Positions 36,203 to 45,258 of a stretch of DNA of 64,000 nucleotides are shown in pieces. This DNA comes from JANPIX01 sp031425195 (GTDB taxonomy: Bacteria > Pseudomonadota > Alphaproteobacteria > Rhodobacterales > Rhodobacteraceae). The stretch's first letter is position 1; each line of letters opens with the position of its first letter. A program made the position numbers and the translations under genes. The stretch is from contig JANPIX010000017.1 in assembly GCA_031425195.1 (NCBI GenBank), forward strand, positions 62,001 to 126,000, read 5' to 3'. The notes below the pieces were generated by a model, which searched no databases, was not told where the DNA came from, and saw only the letters and a list, made by a program, of their open reading frames with translations.

Positions 36203-37121
36203 CATGACAGGCACCGCCATCGACAAGCCGCGCAGTCAGTGGCGCGACATCTGGCTGCAGTTCCGGGCGCACAAGGGGGCCATGGCCGGGATGATCGTGC
36301 TTGGCCTTCTGATCCTGTTCGTAACGATCGGCCCCTTCCTGTGGCAGGTTGATCCGAACTTCATCGACCCCGACACGGTCAAGATGTTCAAATCCCGCAA
36401 CCTCGGGCCAAGTTGGGAACACCCGCTGGGCACGGATCAGTTGTCCCGCGATTTTCTGGCCCGCATGATGGCCGGGGGGCGCGTATCGCTTGCCGTGGGC
36501 ATGGTGGCCATGCTGGTCGCCATCTTCATCGGCACCACAGTCGGCGTGATGGCCGGATATTTCCGCAGGCTTGACGGCTTGCTCATGCGCCTGACCGACC
36601 TGTTTCTGGCGCTGCCACTGCTGCCGCTCCTTCTTGTGCTTGTCATGCTGTTCCGCGACGCAATTGCAGGCGTGCTTGGGCCGGAGCTTGGCACCTTCCT
36701 TCTGATCGTCATGGCGATTGGCGTGACAAGCTGGATGAATGCCGCCCGCGTGGTGCGGGGCGAGGTTCTGGCGTTGAAGGAACGGGAATTCGTGCTCGCG
36801 GCCCGGTCCATCGGCACCCCGCCGCGCCGGATCATCCTGCGCCACATCCTGCCCAACGTGCTTAGCCCGGTTCTGGTATCGGCCACTTTGGGCATCGCCG
36901 GGGCGATCATTACGGAATCCGTGCTGTCCTTCCTTGGCCTTGGCTTTCCGCCTGATTTTCCAACCTGGGGCCGGCTGCTTTATGATGGCGTCGAAACCAT
37001 GACCATCTACCCGGAACGGGTATTCTGGCCGGGCCTTACCATCTCGCTGACGGTTCTCTCCGTCAATTACATCGGCGACGGGCTGCGCGACGCGCTCGAT
37101 CCGCGCATTCGCGGGCGTTAG
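36195..37121 (+). CDS. oligopeptide-type ABC permease (DppC/OppC-like)
   Basis: 308-residue permease with about six helices, the EAA loop FVLAARSIGTPPRRIILRHILPN, and the ending GDGLRDALDPRIRGR typical of DppC. The ATG at 36195 overlaps the end of the previous permease; an ATG at 36204 is possible. Last gene of the transporter operon; converges with a one-base gap on the DUF3422 gene. Confidence 0.9.
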   Translation: MTDMTGTAIDKPRSQWRDIWLQFRAHKGAMAGMIVLGLLILFVTIGPFLWQVDPNFIDPDTVKMFKSRNLGPSWEHPLGTDQLSRDFLARMMAGGRVSLAVGMVAMLVAIFIGTTVGVMAGYFRRLDGLLMRLTDLFLALPLLPLLLVLVMLFRDAIAGVLGPELGTFLLIVMAIGVTSWMNAARVVRGEVLALKEREFVLAARSIGTPPRRIILRHILPNVLSPVLVSATLGIAGAIITESVLSFLGLGFPPDFPTWGRLLYDGVETMTIYPERVFWPGLTISLTVLSVNYIGDGLRDALDPRIRGR

Positions 37122-37122
37122 A

Positions 37123-38430
37123 TCACTTGTCGACGTGGCGGCGTATCCGGCGGACCATCAACCAGACGCCCAGAATGACAAGCGGCGTCAGAACCGCCAT
37201 TGTCATTCCATGCGTCAACCCGATCGGGTCTGCCACGGGATAGGCGATGTAGGCCGCAAGGTTCACAGCGTAATAGCTGATCGCAACCGTTGACAGGCCC
37301 TCGACTGTGCGCTGCAGGCGCAGCTGCAGGTCGGCGCGGCGGTCCATGCTTTCCAGCAGTTTCTGGTTCTGCGCCGACCGTTCCACATCCACCCGCGTGC
37401 GGAGCAGTTCCGCCGCCCGTTCCGCCCGTTCCGCCATCGACCTCAGCCGCGCATCCGCCGATTTCACCGTGCGCATCGCCGGGTCATACCGGCGCATCAT
37501 GAATTCTCCAAACGTCTGCCGCCCGCCCACGCGCAATTCCCGCAGCACTTCGATGCGCTGATTGACAATCGCCTCATAGGCACCCGTCGCACCAAACCGG
37601 AACGAAAACTGCACCGCCAGACTTTCCAGTTCTGCGGAAATCGTCAGGAGTTCGTGCAAGGCCGCCTCGGGGCTGCCCGTCGCCTGATCAAGCCCCGACA
37701 CCAGCGCCGACAGTTGCGGGTCAAGCGCGTTCAACCGTGACGTCAGATGCCGTGCCCGCATCAGCCCCAGCATCGACATGCTGCGATAGGTTTCAATCTC
37801 GCACAGGCGCTGCACGATCCGCCCGATCCGCCGCTCGCCCGTGCCCGGACGCACGAACACCGCAAACCGGACATGCCCCGCCGCATCAATGCGGAAGTCG
37901 CCTGCAATGATCGCCGCCCCATCCACCACGCGGCTGCACGCAAGGCTTTCCGGCACGAACCAATCCTCAAGCCTGTCCAACACCGAGGTTTCATCATCCG
38001 GCAGGTTTTCAACCCGGATCAGAACCGATGTCAGCCGCGTGCCCGGCGCGTCGGCCAGCCAGTCCTCGGGAAAGATACGCGCTTCGGCGGGGTCAAAGGC
38101 CCGGTCCGGCAGGCCCGGCACAAAGGCGGAATAGGTCACGAATTCGGTATGGCTTTCCCACTTCAATTCGGCCCGGCCCATGGCACCGGAAAAGTGCGTG
38201 GCATCGGGCTGCGGATGCGCACTGCCATTCCGGTCCAACAGCGCCAGAAGATGCGCGCGGTCCCGCGACCGATCCCGGTTCGCCGCGTCAAGCGGTTCCT
38301 TTACCGCAACATAAACCGCATGGCTCGGCGCTTCGAGCGCGGGAAACGGGCGCGCGTGCAGTTCGTTGACAAGCGCATAGCGCAGCGGGTGGTCAGTGAT
38401 GGGGGGCATCGGCAACCTTTGAAAGTTCAC
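37123..38430 (-). CDS. DUF3422 family membrane protein
   Basis: 435 residues. The soluble N-terminal ~380 residues begin with the family-typical HPLRYALVNELHARPFP; a region around 330-375 is helical and probably coiled coil (MAERAERAAELLRTRVDVERSAQNQKLLESMDRR). Two membrane helices close the protein (VAISYYAVNLAAYIAYPV and AVLTPLVILGVWLMV), the arrangement of the DUF3422 family. Function unknown to me. It lies 119 bp after pntB on the same strand, with a hairpin between. Confidence 0.85.
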   Translation of the reverse strand: MNFQRLPMPPITDHPLRYALVNELHARPFPALEAPSHAVYVAVKEPLDAANRDRSRDRAHLLALLDRNGSAHPQPDATHFSGAMGRAELKWESHTEFVTYSAFVPGLPDRAFDPAEARIFPEDWLADAPGTRLTSVLIRVENLPDDETSVLDRLEDWFVPESLACSRVVDGAAIIAGDFRIDAAGHVRFAVFVRPGTGERRIGRIVQRLCEIETYRSMSMLGLMRARHLTSRLNALDPQLSALVSGLDQATGSPEAALHELLTISAELESLAVQFSFRFGATGAYEAIVNQRIEVLRELRVGGRQTFGEFMMRRYDPAMRTVKSADARLRSMAERAERAAELLRTRVDVERSAQNQKLLESMDRRADLQLRLQRTVEGLSTVAISYYAVNLAAYIAYPVADPIGLTHGMTMAVLTPLVILGVWLMVRRIRRHVDK

Positions 38431-38514
38431 ATGTGCAGCACGTCAAACATGCCTGCCGCACGCCTGACAAGGAAGGAATACATGGGTATGCGGTGCGGGT
38501 GTTGCATTTTACCC

Positions 38515-38543
38515 ATGCCCCGCCCCAAGTTCGGGCGGGGCAT
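38515..38543 (-). terminator. hairpin after pntAB
   Basis: An 11-bp perfect stem (ATGCCCCGCCC/GGGCGGGGCAT, 7-base loop) lies just past the pntB stop. No T-run follows on the minus strand, so termination may be weak or factor-dependent. Confidence 0.6.
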
Positions 38544-38549
38544 ATGCAA

Positions 38550-39983
38550 TCACGCAATCATCGGCAAAAGAGCGTCCAGCGATTTCTTGGCATCGCCATA
38601 GAACATCCGGGTGTTTTCTTTGAAAAACAGCGGGTTCTCGATCCCTGAATACCCCGTCCCCTGCCCGCGCTTGGATACGAACACCTGTTTCGCCTTCCAA
38701 CACTCCAGAACCGGCATCCCCGCAATCGGGCTGTTCGGATCATCCTGCGCCGCCGGGTTCACGATGTCATTCGACCCGATCACGATGGCCACGTCGGTGG
38801 TGGGGAAATCCTCGTTGATCTCGTCCATTTCCAGCACGATGTCATAGGGCACCTTCGCCTCGGCCAGCAGCACGTTCATATGGCCGGGCAGACGCCCTGC
38901 AACCGGATGGATGGCAAAACGCACTGTCTTGCCCGCCGCGCGCAGTTTGCGTGTCAACTCGCTTACCGATTGCTGCGCCTGCGCCACGGCCATGCCGTAA
39001 CCCGGAATGATGATCACGCTGTCGGCGTCATTCAACGCGGCGGCGACGCCTTCGGCATCAATGGCAATCTGTTCGCCGGTGATTTCCATCGCAGGCCCGG
39101 TCGTCCCGCCAAACCCGCCCAGAATCACGCTGATGAACGACCGGTTCATCGCCTTGCACATGATGTAAGACAGGATGGCCCCCGACGATCCGACCAGCGC
39201 GCCCGTCACGATCAGCAGATCGTTGCCCAGCGTGAACCCGATGGCCGCAGCCGCCCACCCGGAATAACTGTTGAGCATCGACACCACGACCGGCATGTCC
39301 GCCCCGCCGATCCCCATGATCAGGTGATACCCGATGAAGAACGCAAACAGCGTCATGGCGATCAGCGCCCAGATGCCCGCCCCGTTGAAGTAAAGAACAA
39401 GCAGCACCAGCGACGCAATCGCCGCCCCTGCGTTCAACAAATGCCCGCCGGGCAGTTTGGCCGCCTTGCCATCCACCTTGCCCGCCAGCTTGCCAAAGGC
39501 GATCACCGACCCGGTAAAGGTAACGGCCCCGATGAACACGCCCAGAAACACCTCCACCCGCAGGATAGAGATTTCGGTCACGTCCTTTTCGGCAAGTTTG
39601 CGGGCAAATCCGATCAGCCCGCTCCGCGTCGTCTCGTCCATCGCAAGAACGCGGCCCAGTTCGATATCGGCGTTGAACCCGATGAACACTGCAGCCAACC
39701 CGACAAAGGAATGCAGTGCCGCCACAAGCTGCGGCATTTCTGTCATCTGCACCCGGTTGGCCACAAACCAGCCCAGCACAGACCCGATGGCCACCATGGG
39801 CACGATCACCCAGACATTTGCCACATCCGGGCTGAAGATCGTCGCAAACACCGCGAGCGCCATGCCCACGATGCCATACCAGACCGCGCGCTTGGCGCTT
39901 TCCTGCCCCGAAAGCCCGCCCAGCGACAGGATGAACAGCACAGCGGCGGCGATATAGGCCGCAGAAACGATACCGATGCTCAT
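38550..39983 (-). CDS. pntB: proton-translocating NAD(P)+ transhydrogenase, beta subunit
   Basis: 477-residue PntB. About nine membrane helices (domain II) in the first ~260 residues, then the NADP(H)-binding domain III with IIIPGYGMAVAQAQ, the conserved IHPVAGRLPGHMNVLLAEA, and VIGSNDIVNPAA. With PntA it uses proton flow to make NADPH. Start at the ATG with GGGGGA upstream; 12 further codons are open. It follows pntA by 13 bp. Confidence 0.96.
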   Translation of the reverse strand: MSIGIVSAAYIAAAVLFILSLGGLSGQESAKRAVWYGIVGMALAVFATIFSPDVANVWVIVPMVAIGSVLGWFVANRVQMTEMPQLVAALHSFVGLAAVFIGFNADIELGRVLAMDETTRSGLIGFARKLAEKDVTEISILRVEVFLGVFIGAVTFTGSVIAFGKLAGKVDGKAAKLPGGHLLNAGAAIASLVLLVLYFNGAGIWALIAMTLFAFFIGYHLIMGIGGADMPVVVSMLNSYSGWAAAAIGFTLGNDLLIVTGALVGSSGAILSYIMCKAMNRSFISVILGGFGGTTGPAMEITGEQIAIDAEGVAAALNDADSVIIIPGYGMAVAQAQQSVSELTRKLRAAGKTVRFAIHPVAGRLPGHMNVLLAEAKVPYDIVLEMDEINEDFPTTDVAIVIGSNDIVNPAAQDDPNSPIAGMPVLECWKAKQVFVSKRGQGTGYSGIENPLFFKENTRMFYGDAKKSLDALLPMIA

Positions 39984-39996
39984 TGGCCGGTCCCCC

Positions 39997-41568
39997 TTAC
40001 GATTTCTGGAACATGGCAAGCATCCGGCGCGTCACCAGAAAGCCACCGACAATATTGATCGACGCGATCAGAACCGAAATCGCGGCAAGCACCACCACCA
40101 GCCAGTTGCCCGACCCGATCTGCAACAGCGCGCCAAGGATCACGATCCCCGAAATCGCATTGGTGACAGCCATCAGCGGCGTGTGCAGCGAATGCGACAC
40201 GTTCCAGATCACCGAGAACCCGATAAAGCACGACAGGGCGAATACGATGAAATGCGCCATGAACTCGCCCGGCGCATAGGCCCCAATCAACCCAAGAACG
40301 GCCCCGCCCACGACCAGCATGCCAACCTGGCTGCGCGTCTGCGATTTGAAGGCGGCGGTTTCCATTGCCCGCTTTTCGGCAGGGGTCAGTTCCTTGGCCT
40401 TTTCCTTCGGCTTGGCCGCCGCAATGGCCGCAATCTTGGGTGGCGGCGGCGGATAGGTGATGGCACCCGCATGCGCCACTGTCGCCCCGCGGATCACGTC
40501 ATCCTCCATGTTATGCACGATCACACCATCTTTCTTCGGTGTAAGATCGGTCAGCATGTGCCTGATATTGGTGGAATAAAGCGTGGATGCCTGCGCCGCC
40601 ATCCGGCTTGGGAAATCGGTATAGCCGACAACCGTGACACCATTGTCGCTGACGATCTTTTCGTCGGGCACCGTCAGATCACAGTTACCGCCGCGTTCTG
40701 CGGCAAGGTCGATCACGACAGACCCCGGCTTCATCAGGGCCACCATATCCGCCGTCCACAGCTTCGGCGCGGGGCGTCCGGGGATCAGGGCCGTGGTGAT
40801 GACAATATCGATGCCGGGTGCCAGCTCGCGGAACTTCGCCAGTTGCTTTTCGCGGAACTCCGGGCTTGACGGTGCCGCATAGCCGCCCGTGGCGGCCCCG
40901 TCCTGCGCCGCCTCGAACTCCAGAAACACGAACTCCGCACCCATGGATTCGATCTGCTCGGCCACTTCGGGCCGCACGTCAAACGCATAGGTAATCGCAC
41001 CCAGCGACGTTGCCGTGCCAATCGCGGCCAGCCCCGCCACGCCCGCGCCAATCACCAGCACCTTGGCTGGTGGAACCTTGCCCGCCGCCGTCACCTGCCC
41101 GGTGAAGAACCGGCCGAAATTCGCCCCCGCCTCGATCACCGCGCGGTAGCCTGCGATGTTGGCCATCGACGACAGCGCATCCATCTTCTGCGCCCGGCTG
41201 ATCCTCGGAACCATGTCCATCGCAACCACGGTGGCCCCGCGTGCCTTCACGGTTTCCAGAAGTTCCGCATTCTGCGCGGGCCAGAAAAACGAAATGAGCG
41301 TCTGCCCCTCGCGCAGAACGGCCGCCTCGGCCGGCTCCGGGCCACGCACCTTGACCAGCACGTCGGCCGCAGCAACAACCGCTTCGGCACTGGCCAGAAC
41401 CTCCACCCCTGCCGCCGCATAGGCCGCGTCCGAAAAGCCTGCCTTGGCCCCGGCCCCGGCCTGAATAACGCATCCATGTCCAAGCTTGTGCAGTTGCACC
41501 GCACTGTCAGGCGTCATCGCGACCCTGTTTTCACCCTGATAAATCTCAGTCAGCGCCCCGATTTTCAT
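39997..41568 (-). CDS. pntA: proton-translocating NAD(P)+ transhydrogenase, alpha subunit (fused)
   Basis: 523-residue PntA of the E. coli-like fused type: the NAD-binding domain I (VLVIGAGVAGLAAIGTATSLGA; alanine-dehydrogenase-like) is joined through a YPPPPPKIAAIAAAKPKEK linker to four C-terminal membrane helices. Rhodospirillum instead splits this into PntAA and PntAB. Start at MKIGALTEIYQGENRVAMTP, with GGGGGA 5 bases upstream. Divergent from kynU across 198 bp. Confidence 0.95.
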   Translation of the reverse strand: MKIGALTEIYQGENRVAMTPDSAVQLHKLGHGCVIQAGAGAKAGFSDAAYAAAGVEVLASAEAVVAAADVLVKVRGPEPAEAAVLREGQTLISFFWPAQNAELLETVKARGATVVAMDMVPRISRAQKMDALSSMANIAGYRAVIEAGANFGRFFTGQVTAAGKVPPAKVLVIGAGVAGLAAIGTATSLGAITYAFDVRPEVAEQIESMGAEFVFLEFEAAQDGAATGGYAAPSSPEFREKQLAKFRELAPGIDIVITTALIPGRPAPKLWTADMVALMKPGSVVIDLAAERGGNCDLTVPDEKIVSDNGVTVVGYTDFPSRMAAQASTLYSTNIRHMLTDLTPKKDGVIVHNMEDDVIRGATVAHAGAITYPPPPPKIAAIAAAKPKEKAKELTPAEKRAMETAAFKSQTRSQVGMLVVGGAVLGLIGAYAPGEFMAHFIVFALSCFIGFSVIWNVSHSLHTPLMAVTNAISGIVILGALLQIGSGNWLVVVLAAISVLIASINIVGGFLVTRRMLAMFQKS

Positions 41569-41766
41569 CGCCATCCCCCGCAAACGCCTGTGCCCCCTGC
41601 GGGACTGTCCAGCGCGACATAACATTCCGCAACTTTATTTCAAACGCTCGTTTCACTCGGGGGCAAGGGCATAAAGCCGCCAAACCGAAATATCTGGCCC
41701 CGCTTTGCCCCCGCCCTTGACCAAAGCGCCCCGAACGCCCAAGCCTGTGCCATCACAGGAGTAGCC

Positions 41767-42963
41767 ATGCCGACTGATTTTGCCGCCACCAAAACACTGT
41801 TTCATCTGCCCCCGGGGGTGATCTATCTGGATGGGAATTCGCTCGGCCCCCTGCCCCACAGCGCTGCGGCGCGGGTGGCCCAGACGGTGACGGAAGAATG
41901 GGGCCAGATGCTTATCACCGGCTGGAACAAGGCCGGGTGGATGGCGCAACCCACGCGGCTGGGCGACCGCATCGCCCGGCTGATCGGCGCGGAACCGGGC
42001 CACGTGGTGCTGGGCGACACGCTGTCGATCAAGGTCTATCAGGCGCTGGCCTCGGCCCTCGCGATGCGGCCCGAACGGCGGGTGATCCTGTCGGATTCCG
42101 GGAATTTCCCGTCCGACCTTTATATGGCCGAAGGCCTGTGCCGCACGCTTGGCGGCGATTACCGCGTTCAAACCGTCGAACCGCAGGCCGTCGCCGACCA
42201 CATCACCGATCAGGTCGCCGTCCTGATGCTCACCGAAGTGGATTACCGCACCGGACGCAGGCATGACATGGCCGCCCTGACGGCCAGGGCGCAGGCCGCA
42301 GGTGCGCTGGTGATCTGGGATCTGGCCCATTCGGCGGGGGCCTTTCCGGTTGCCCTTGCCTCAGCCGGGGCCGATTTCGCGGTGGGCTGCACCTACAAAT
42401 ACCTGAACTCCGGCCCCGGCGGCCCGGCCTTCATCTATGTCGCCCCCCGCCACGCGGGGATTGCCCTGCCCGCCCTGTCAGGCTGGCTTGGGCATGCGTC
42501 GCCCTTTGCGTTCGATCTCGCCTACCAACCCGGCATCGGGATCGAGCGGATGCGCGTCGGCACGCCGCCCGTCCTTCAGATGGCCGCGCTTGAGGCTGCG
42601 ATGGATATCTGGGACACAGTCGATCTTCACGACCTGCGCACCGCTTCACTGGCGCTGGGTGACAGGTTCATTGCCGGTGTCGAAGCCGCCTGCCCCGATC
42701 TTGTTCTGGCGACACCCCGGGCGCCCGCCGAACGCGGCTCGCAGGTCAGTTTCCGCCATCCCGAAGGTTACGCCATCATGCAGGCCCTGATCGCGCAGGG
42801 CGTGATCGGCGACTTCCGCGCACCCGACATTCTGCGTTTCGGCATCACCCCCCTGTTCATCGACGCGGGCGACATCGACCGGGCCGTGGCGATCCTTGCC
42901 CGCATCATGGCGGATGGCACCTGGGACCGCCCCGAATACAAAGTCCGCGCCGCCGTGACCTGA
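41767..42963 (+). CDS. kynU: kynureninase
   Basis: 398-residue PLP enzyme. It begins with the family-typical YLDGNSLGPLP; the PLP lysine is K211 in CTYKYLNSGPGGPAF, and WDLAHSAGA carries the ring-nitrogen aspartate. It splits kynurenine into anthranilate and alanine in tryptophan breakdown. AGGAG stands 6 bases before the start. A RidA gene follows 7 bp later. The other kyn genes (tryptophan dioxygenase, formamidase) are not in the window. Confidence 0.93.
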   Translation: MPTDFAATKTLFHLPPGVIYLDGNSLGPLPHSAAARVAQTVTEEWGQMLITGWNKAGWMAQPTRLGDRIARLIGAEPGHVVLGDTLSIKVYQALASALAMRPERRVILSDSGNFPSDLYMAEGLCRTLGGDYRVQTVEPQAVADHITDQVAVLMLTEVDYRTGRRHDMAALTARAQAAGALVIWDLAHSAGAFPVALASAGADFAVGCTYKYLNSGPGGPAFIYVAPRHAGIALPALSGWLGHASPFAFDLAYQPGIGIERMRVGTPPVLQMAALEAAMDIWDTVDLHDLRTASLALGDRFIAGVEAACPDLVLATPRAPAERGSQVSFRHPEGYAIMQALIAQGVIGDFRAPDILRFGITPLFIDAGDIDRAVAILARIMADGTWDRPEYKVRAAVT

Positions 42964-42970
42964 AAGGACG

Positions 42971-43372
42971 ATGATGACTGTTTCCCGCTTCTGGAATCCG
43001 CCCGCCCTGCCGCCGCCCGCCTCGCGGTACAGTCAGGCTGTGATGACAACCGGGGCCAACCGGTGGTTGCACCTGTCGGGGCAGTTGGGCGTGGCGCGTG
43101 ACGGCACAATCGCAGACGGGCTGGCCGCGCAGATCGATCAGGCGCTGGCCAACATCGACGCCGCACTGGCGGATGCAGGCATGGTACGGGCAGACCTTGT
43201 GAAACTCACCTTCTACCTGACAACCAACGATGCCGCCGCGATTGCCACTTACCGCGCGCGGCGCGACGCGTTTCTTGGCACCACCACACCCCCCGCTGCC
43301 ACGGTGCTGATCGTGGCGGGGCTGGCGGCACCAGCCTATCTGGCCGAAATCGACGCCGTGGCCGCCGCCTGA
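42971..43372 (+). CDS. RidA family protein (enamine/imine deaminase-like)
   Basis: 133-residue RidA/YjgF/YER057c domain. Features: YSQAVMTTGANRWLHLSGQLG, the helix DQALANIDAALADAG, and the C-terminal ATVLIVAGLAAPAYLAEIDAVA; the arginine found before the end in true RidA is not obvious. It probably clears reactive 2-aminoacrylate or related imines made by PLP enzymes such as KynU, its immediate neighbour. AAAGGA precedes the two consecutive ATG codons; the first is used here. Confidence 0.85.
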   Translation: MMTVSRFWNPPALPPPASRYSQAVMTTGANRWLHLSGQLGVARDGTIADGLAAQIDQALANIDAALADAGMVRADLVKLTFYLTTNDAAAIATYRARRDAFLGTTTPPAATVLIVAGLAAPAYLAEIDAVAAA

Positions 43373-43538
43373 CCCTGCAACCGCCCTACCCGCGCATTTT
43401 TCGCCATTTTCGCAACATTAGGGCAGGGTTGTGGCAACTGACGGCCCGTAAGGGCTTTGACCTGCACCATGGCCTGCGTTACCGTCAAACCAATTGTCCG
43501 GACAGGTGATTGATTCCGGTTATAAAAAGGTTTGTCTG

Positions 43539-44375
43539 ATGCGCTCCGCCGTTTTGAAGCCGTTCGTGTTGATTGCCATGCTGATGGGCGTGGCCGCTTG
43601 TGTGCCTGACCCCGCCATGATCGAAGCCGGCGTTGCCGAGGCGCCAAAGCTCAAACTTATCGAAGGCGCCTATGTGGCCCGTCAGGACGGGCCCTTTGCC
43701 ATCCCGGCCGTTCCCGTCGAAAAGGTTCCCGTCAGCTATCAGCGTCAGGAAGTCTATTTCCCGACAGAAGATGCCGCCGGAACCATCATCATCAATCCGG
43801 CACAGCGCACGCTTCACCTCGTCACCGGGCGCAACAAGGCCATCCGTTACGGCATCGCTGTCGGCAAGGCCGGGTTCGAATGGTCGGGCGAGGCGATCAT
43901 CACCGACCGCAAGAACTGGCCCACCTGGACCCCCCCGCCCGAAATGATCGAGCGCAAGCCCGAACTCGTGAAATGGGAAAAGGGTCAGCCGGGCGGCCTG
44001 ACCAACCCGCTGGGCGCGCGCGCCCTGTATCTGACGACGAACGGCGTTGATTACGGCTACCGCATCCATGGCACGCCGGAATGGAACTCCATCGGCTCGA
44101 ACGCCTCGTCGGGCTGTATCCGCATGATCAATCAGGACGTGATCGACCTGTTCGAACGCGCCCCCAACGGCACCCGCGTGGTTGTCCTCAACCGCGATGG
44201 CAGCCGCCCCACCGGCCTGACCCTGCCGCCGCCCGCGCCCAAAAAGCCAAAGCCGGTCGCCGTGTCGGCAGAACCCGAACCGCTGGCCCCGCTGATCGAA
44301 CCGGCGATGCCTGCCCTGCCGGAACCGCCAGCACTCGACATCGAACTGGTGGCACCACCCGTGCAGCCCATCTGA
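43539..44375 (+). CDS. L,D-transpeptidase lipoprotein (YkuD domain)
   Basis: 278 residues. Signal peptide with lipobox GVAAC (lipidated Cys 21), then a YkuD catalytic domain at about 70-215 with the motif H178-G...SSGCIRM, catalytic Cys 193. It crosslinks peptidoglycan or attaches proteins to it in the periplasm. The C terminus (215-278) is a Pro/Ala/Glu-rich tail with repeated PEP-like units. The start is set by the signal peptide; upstream codons are open but charged. The 166-bp leader region holds nothing I recognise. Confidence 0.92.
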   Translation: MRSAVLKPFVLIAMLMGVAACVPDPAMIEAGVAEAPKLKLIEGAYVARQDGPFAIPAVPVEKVPVSYQRQEVYFPTEDAAGTIIINPAQRTLHLVTGRNKAIRYGIAVGKAGFEWSGEAIITDRKNWPTWTPPPEMIERKPELVKWEKGQPGGLTNPLGARALYLTTNGVDYGYRIHGTPEWNSIGSNASSGCIRMINQDVIDLFERAPNGTRVVVLNRDGSRPTGLTLPPPAPKKPKPVAVSAEPEPLAPLIEPAMPALPEPPALDIELVAPPVQPI

Positions 44376-44393
44376 CGGCATAAAAGTTTGACG

Positions 44394-44416
44394 GGGGGCG
44401 AACAAGTTTCGCCCCC
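44394..44416 (+). terminator. terminator-like hairpin after the L,D-transpeptidase gene
   Basis: GGGGGCGAA/TTCGCCCCC, a 9-bp perfect stem with loop CAAGT, followed by TTGT. It separates this gene from the DGPF/sigma unit. TGTCGA directly after it (44418-44423) resembles the -35 reported for ECF42 promoters, but I see no matching -10 at the usual distance. Confidence 0.65.
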
Positions 44417-44491
44417 TTGTCGAAATCGGCCCGCCCCGCCGCTCATGGTATCGAACAGGTATTTCCGCCCGTTCCAACCAAGGAGCTTTCG

Positions 44492-44887
44492 ATGACGATC
44501 CGGTCCCTATTTCTTCTGATGGCCCCGCTTGCGGCACTCGCCGCTGGCCCCGCCTTTGCCGAACCCTTTGTCCTTGTGATCTATGAAACGCCCGACCAAC
44601 TGGCGCTTCGCGACGATGCAGGTGGTGCGGGGCAGGCCTATTGGGGCGCATTCGCGGCCTTTGGCCAACAGGCGCAAACCGCAGGCATCCTGCGCGGTGG
44701 CGCGGCCCTTGTACCTGTGCCCGTGGCAACCCTCGGCGCACTTGATCCCGCGTCGCTGGTGTTCAGCGGGTTTTTCCAGATCGACGTGCCCACCGATGCC
44801 GACGCCCGCGCTTGGGCCGACAAGGTTCCCGCCGCAGCAACGGGTGCCGTCGAAGTGCGCCGCACCGTCACACTTCCGAACATGTAA
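44492..44887 (+). CDS. YCII-related (DGPF-type) protein with a signal peptide
   Basis: 131 residues. Residues 1-23 form a clear signal peptide (MTIRSLFLLMAPLAALAAGPAFA). The rest matches the small YCII/DGPF fold (FVLVIYETPDQLALR; YWGAFAAFGQQAQTAGILRGG; FFQIDVPTDADARAWADKVPA), although the DGPF motif itself is missing. Such proteins are normally cytoplasmic, so export is unusual. AAGGAG stands 7 bases before the start. First of a three-gene unit with another DGPF gene and a sigma factor. Confidence 0.8.
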   Translation: MTIRSLFLLMAPLAALAAGPAFAEPFVLVIYETPDQLALRDDAGGAGQAYWGAFAAFGQQAQTAGILRGGAALVPVPVATLGALDPASLVFSGFFQIDVPTDADARAWADKVPAAATGAVEVRRTVTLPNM

Positions 44888-44898
44888 GGAGTTCCCCC

Positions 44899-45255
44899 AT
44901 GAAGTTTACCCTTCTTTGCTATGAAAGCGCACGGGATTTCGCCCGCCGCAGCGATCCTGCCGAAGCCGGGCCGTATTGGGCAAGCTGGTCTGCCTACAGC
45001 GCGACTTTGGCGCAGGCTGGCGTGTTCGTGTCTGGGGCGGGCCTTCTGCCGCCCGACACCGCCACCACGGTGCGCATCCGCGACGCCGGCCGCACCGTGC
45101 AGGACGGCCCCTTTGCCGAAGTGCGCGAACAGTTGGGTGGCTTTTTCGTGATCGACGTGCCCGATCTTGAAACAGCACTCGACTGGGCGGCCAAATCACC
45201 GTCCTCTGCATCTGCCAGCACCGAAGTGCGCCCCGTGCTGGCAATGCCGGGCTAA
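44899..45255 (+). CDS. YCII/DGPF domain protein
   Basis: 118 residues with the name-giving VQDGPFAEVREQLGGFFVIDV motif; a dimeric ferredoxin-like fold of unknown activity. AAGGAG stands 8 bases before the start. Eleven bases after the exported relative and 3 bases before the sigma factor gene. DGPF genes next to ECF42 sigma genes are a known association and are the sigma factor's likely targets. Confidence 0.88.
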   Translation: MKFTLLCYESARDFARRSDPAEAGPYWASWSAYSATLAQAGVFVSGAGLLPPDTATTVRIRDAGRTVQDGPFAEVREQLGGFFVIDVPDLETALDWAAKSPSSASASTEVRPVLAMPG

Positions 45256-45258
45256 GGC

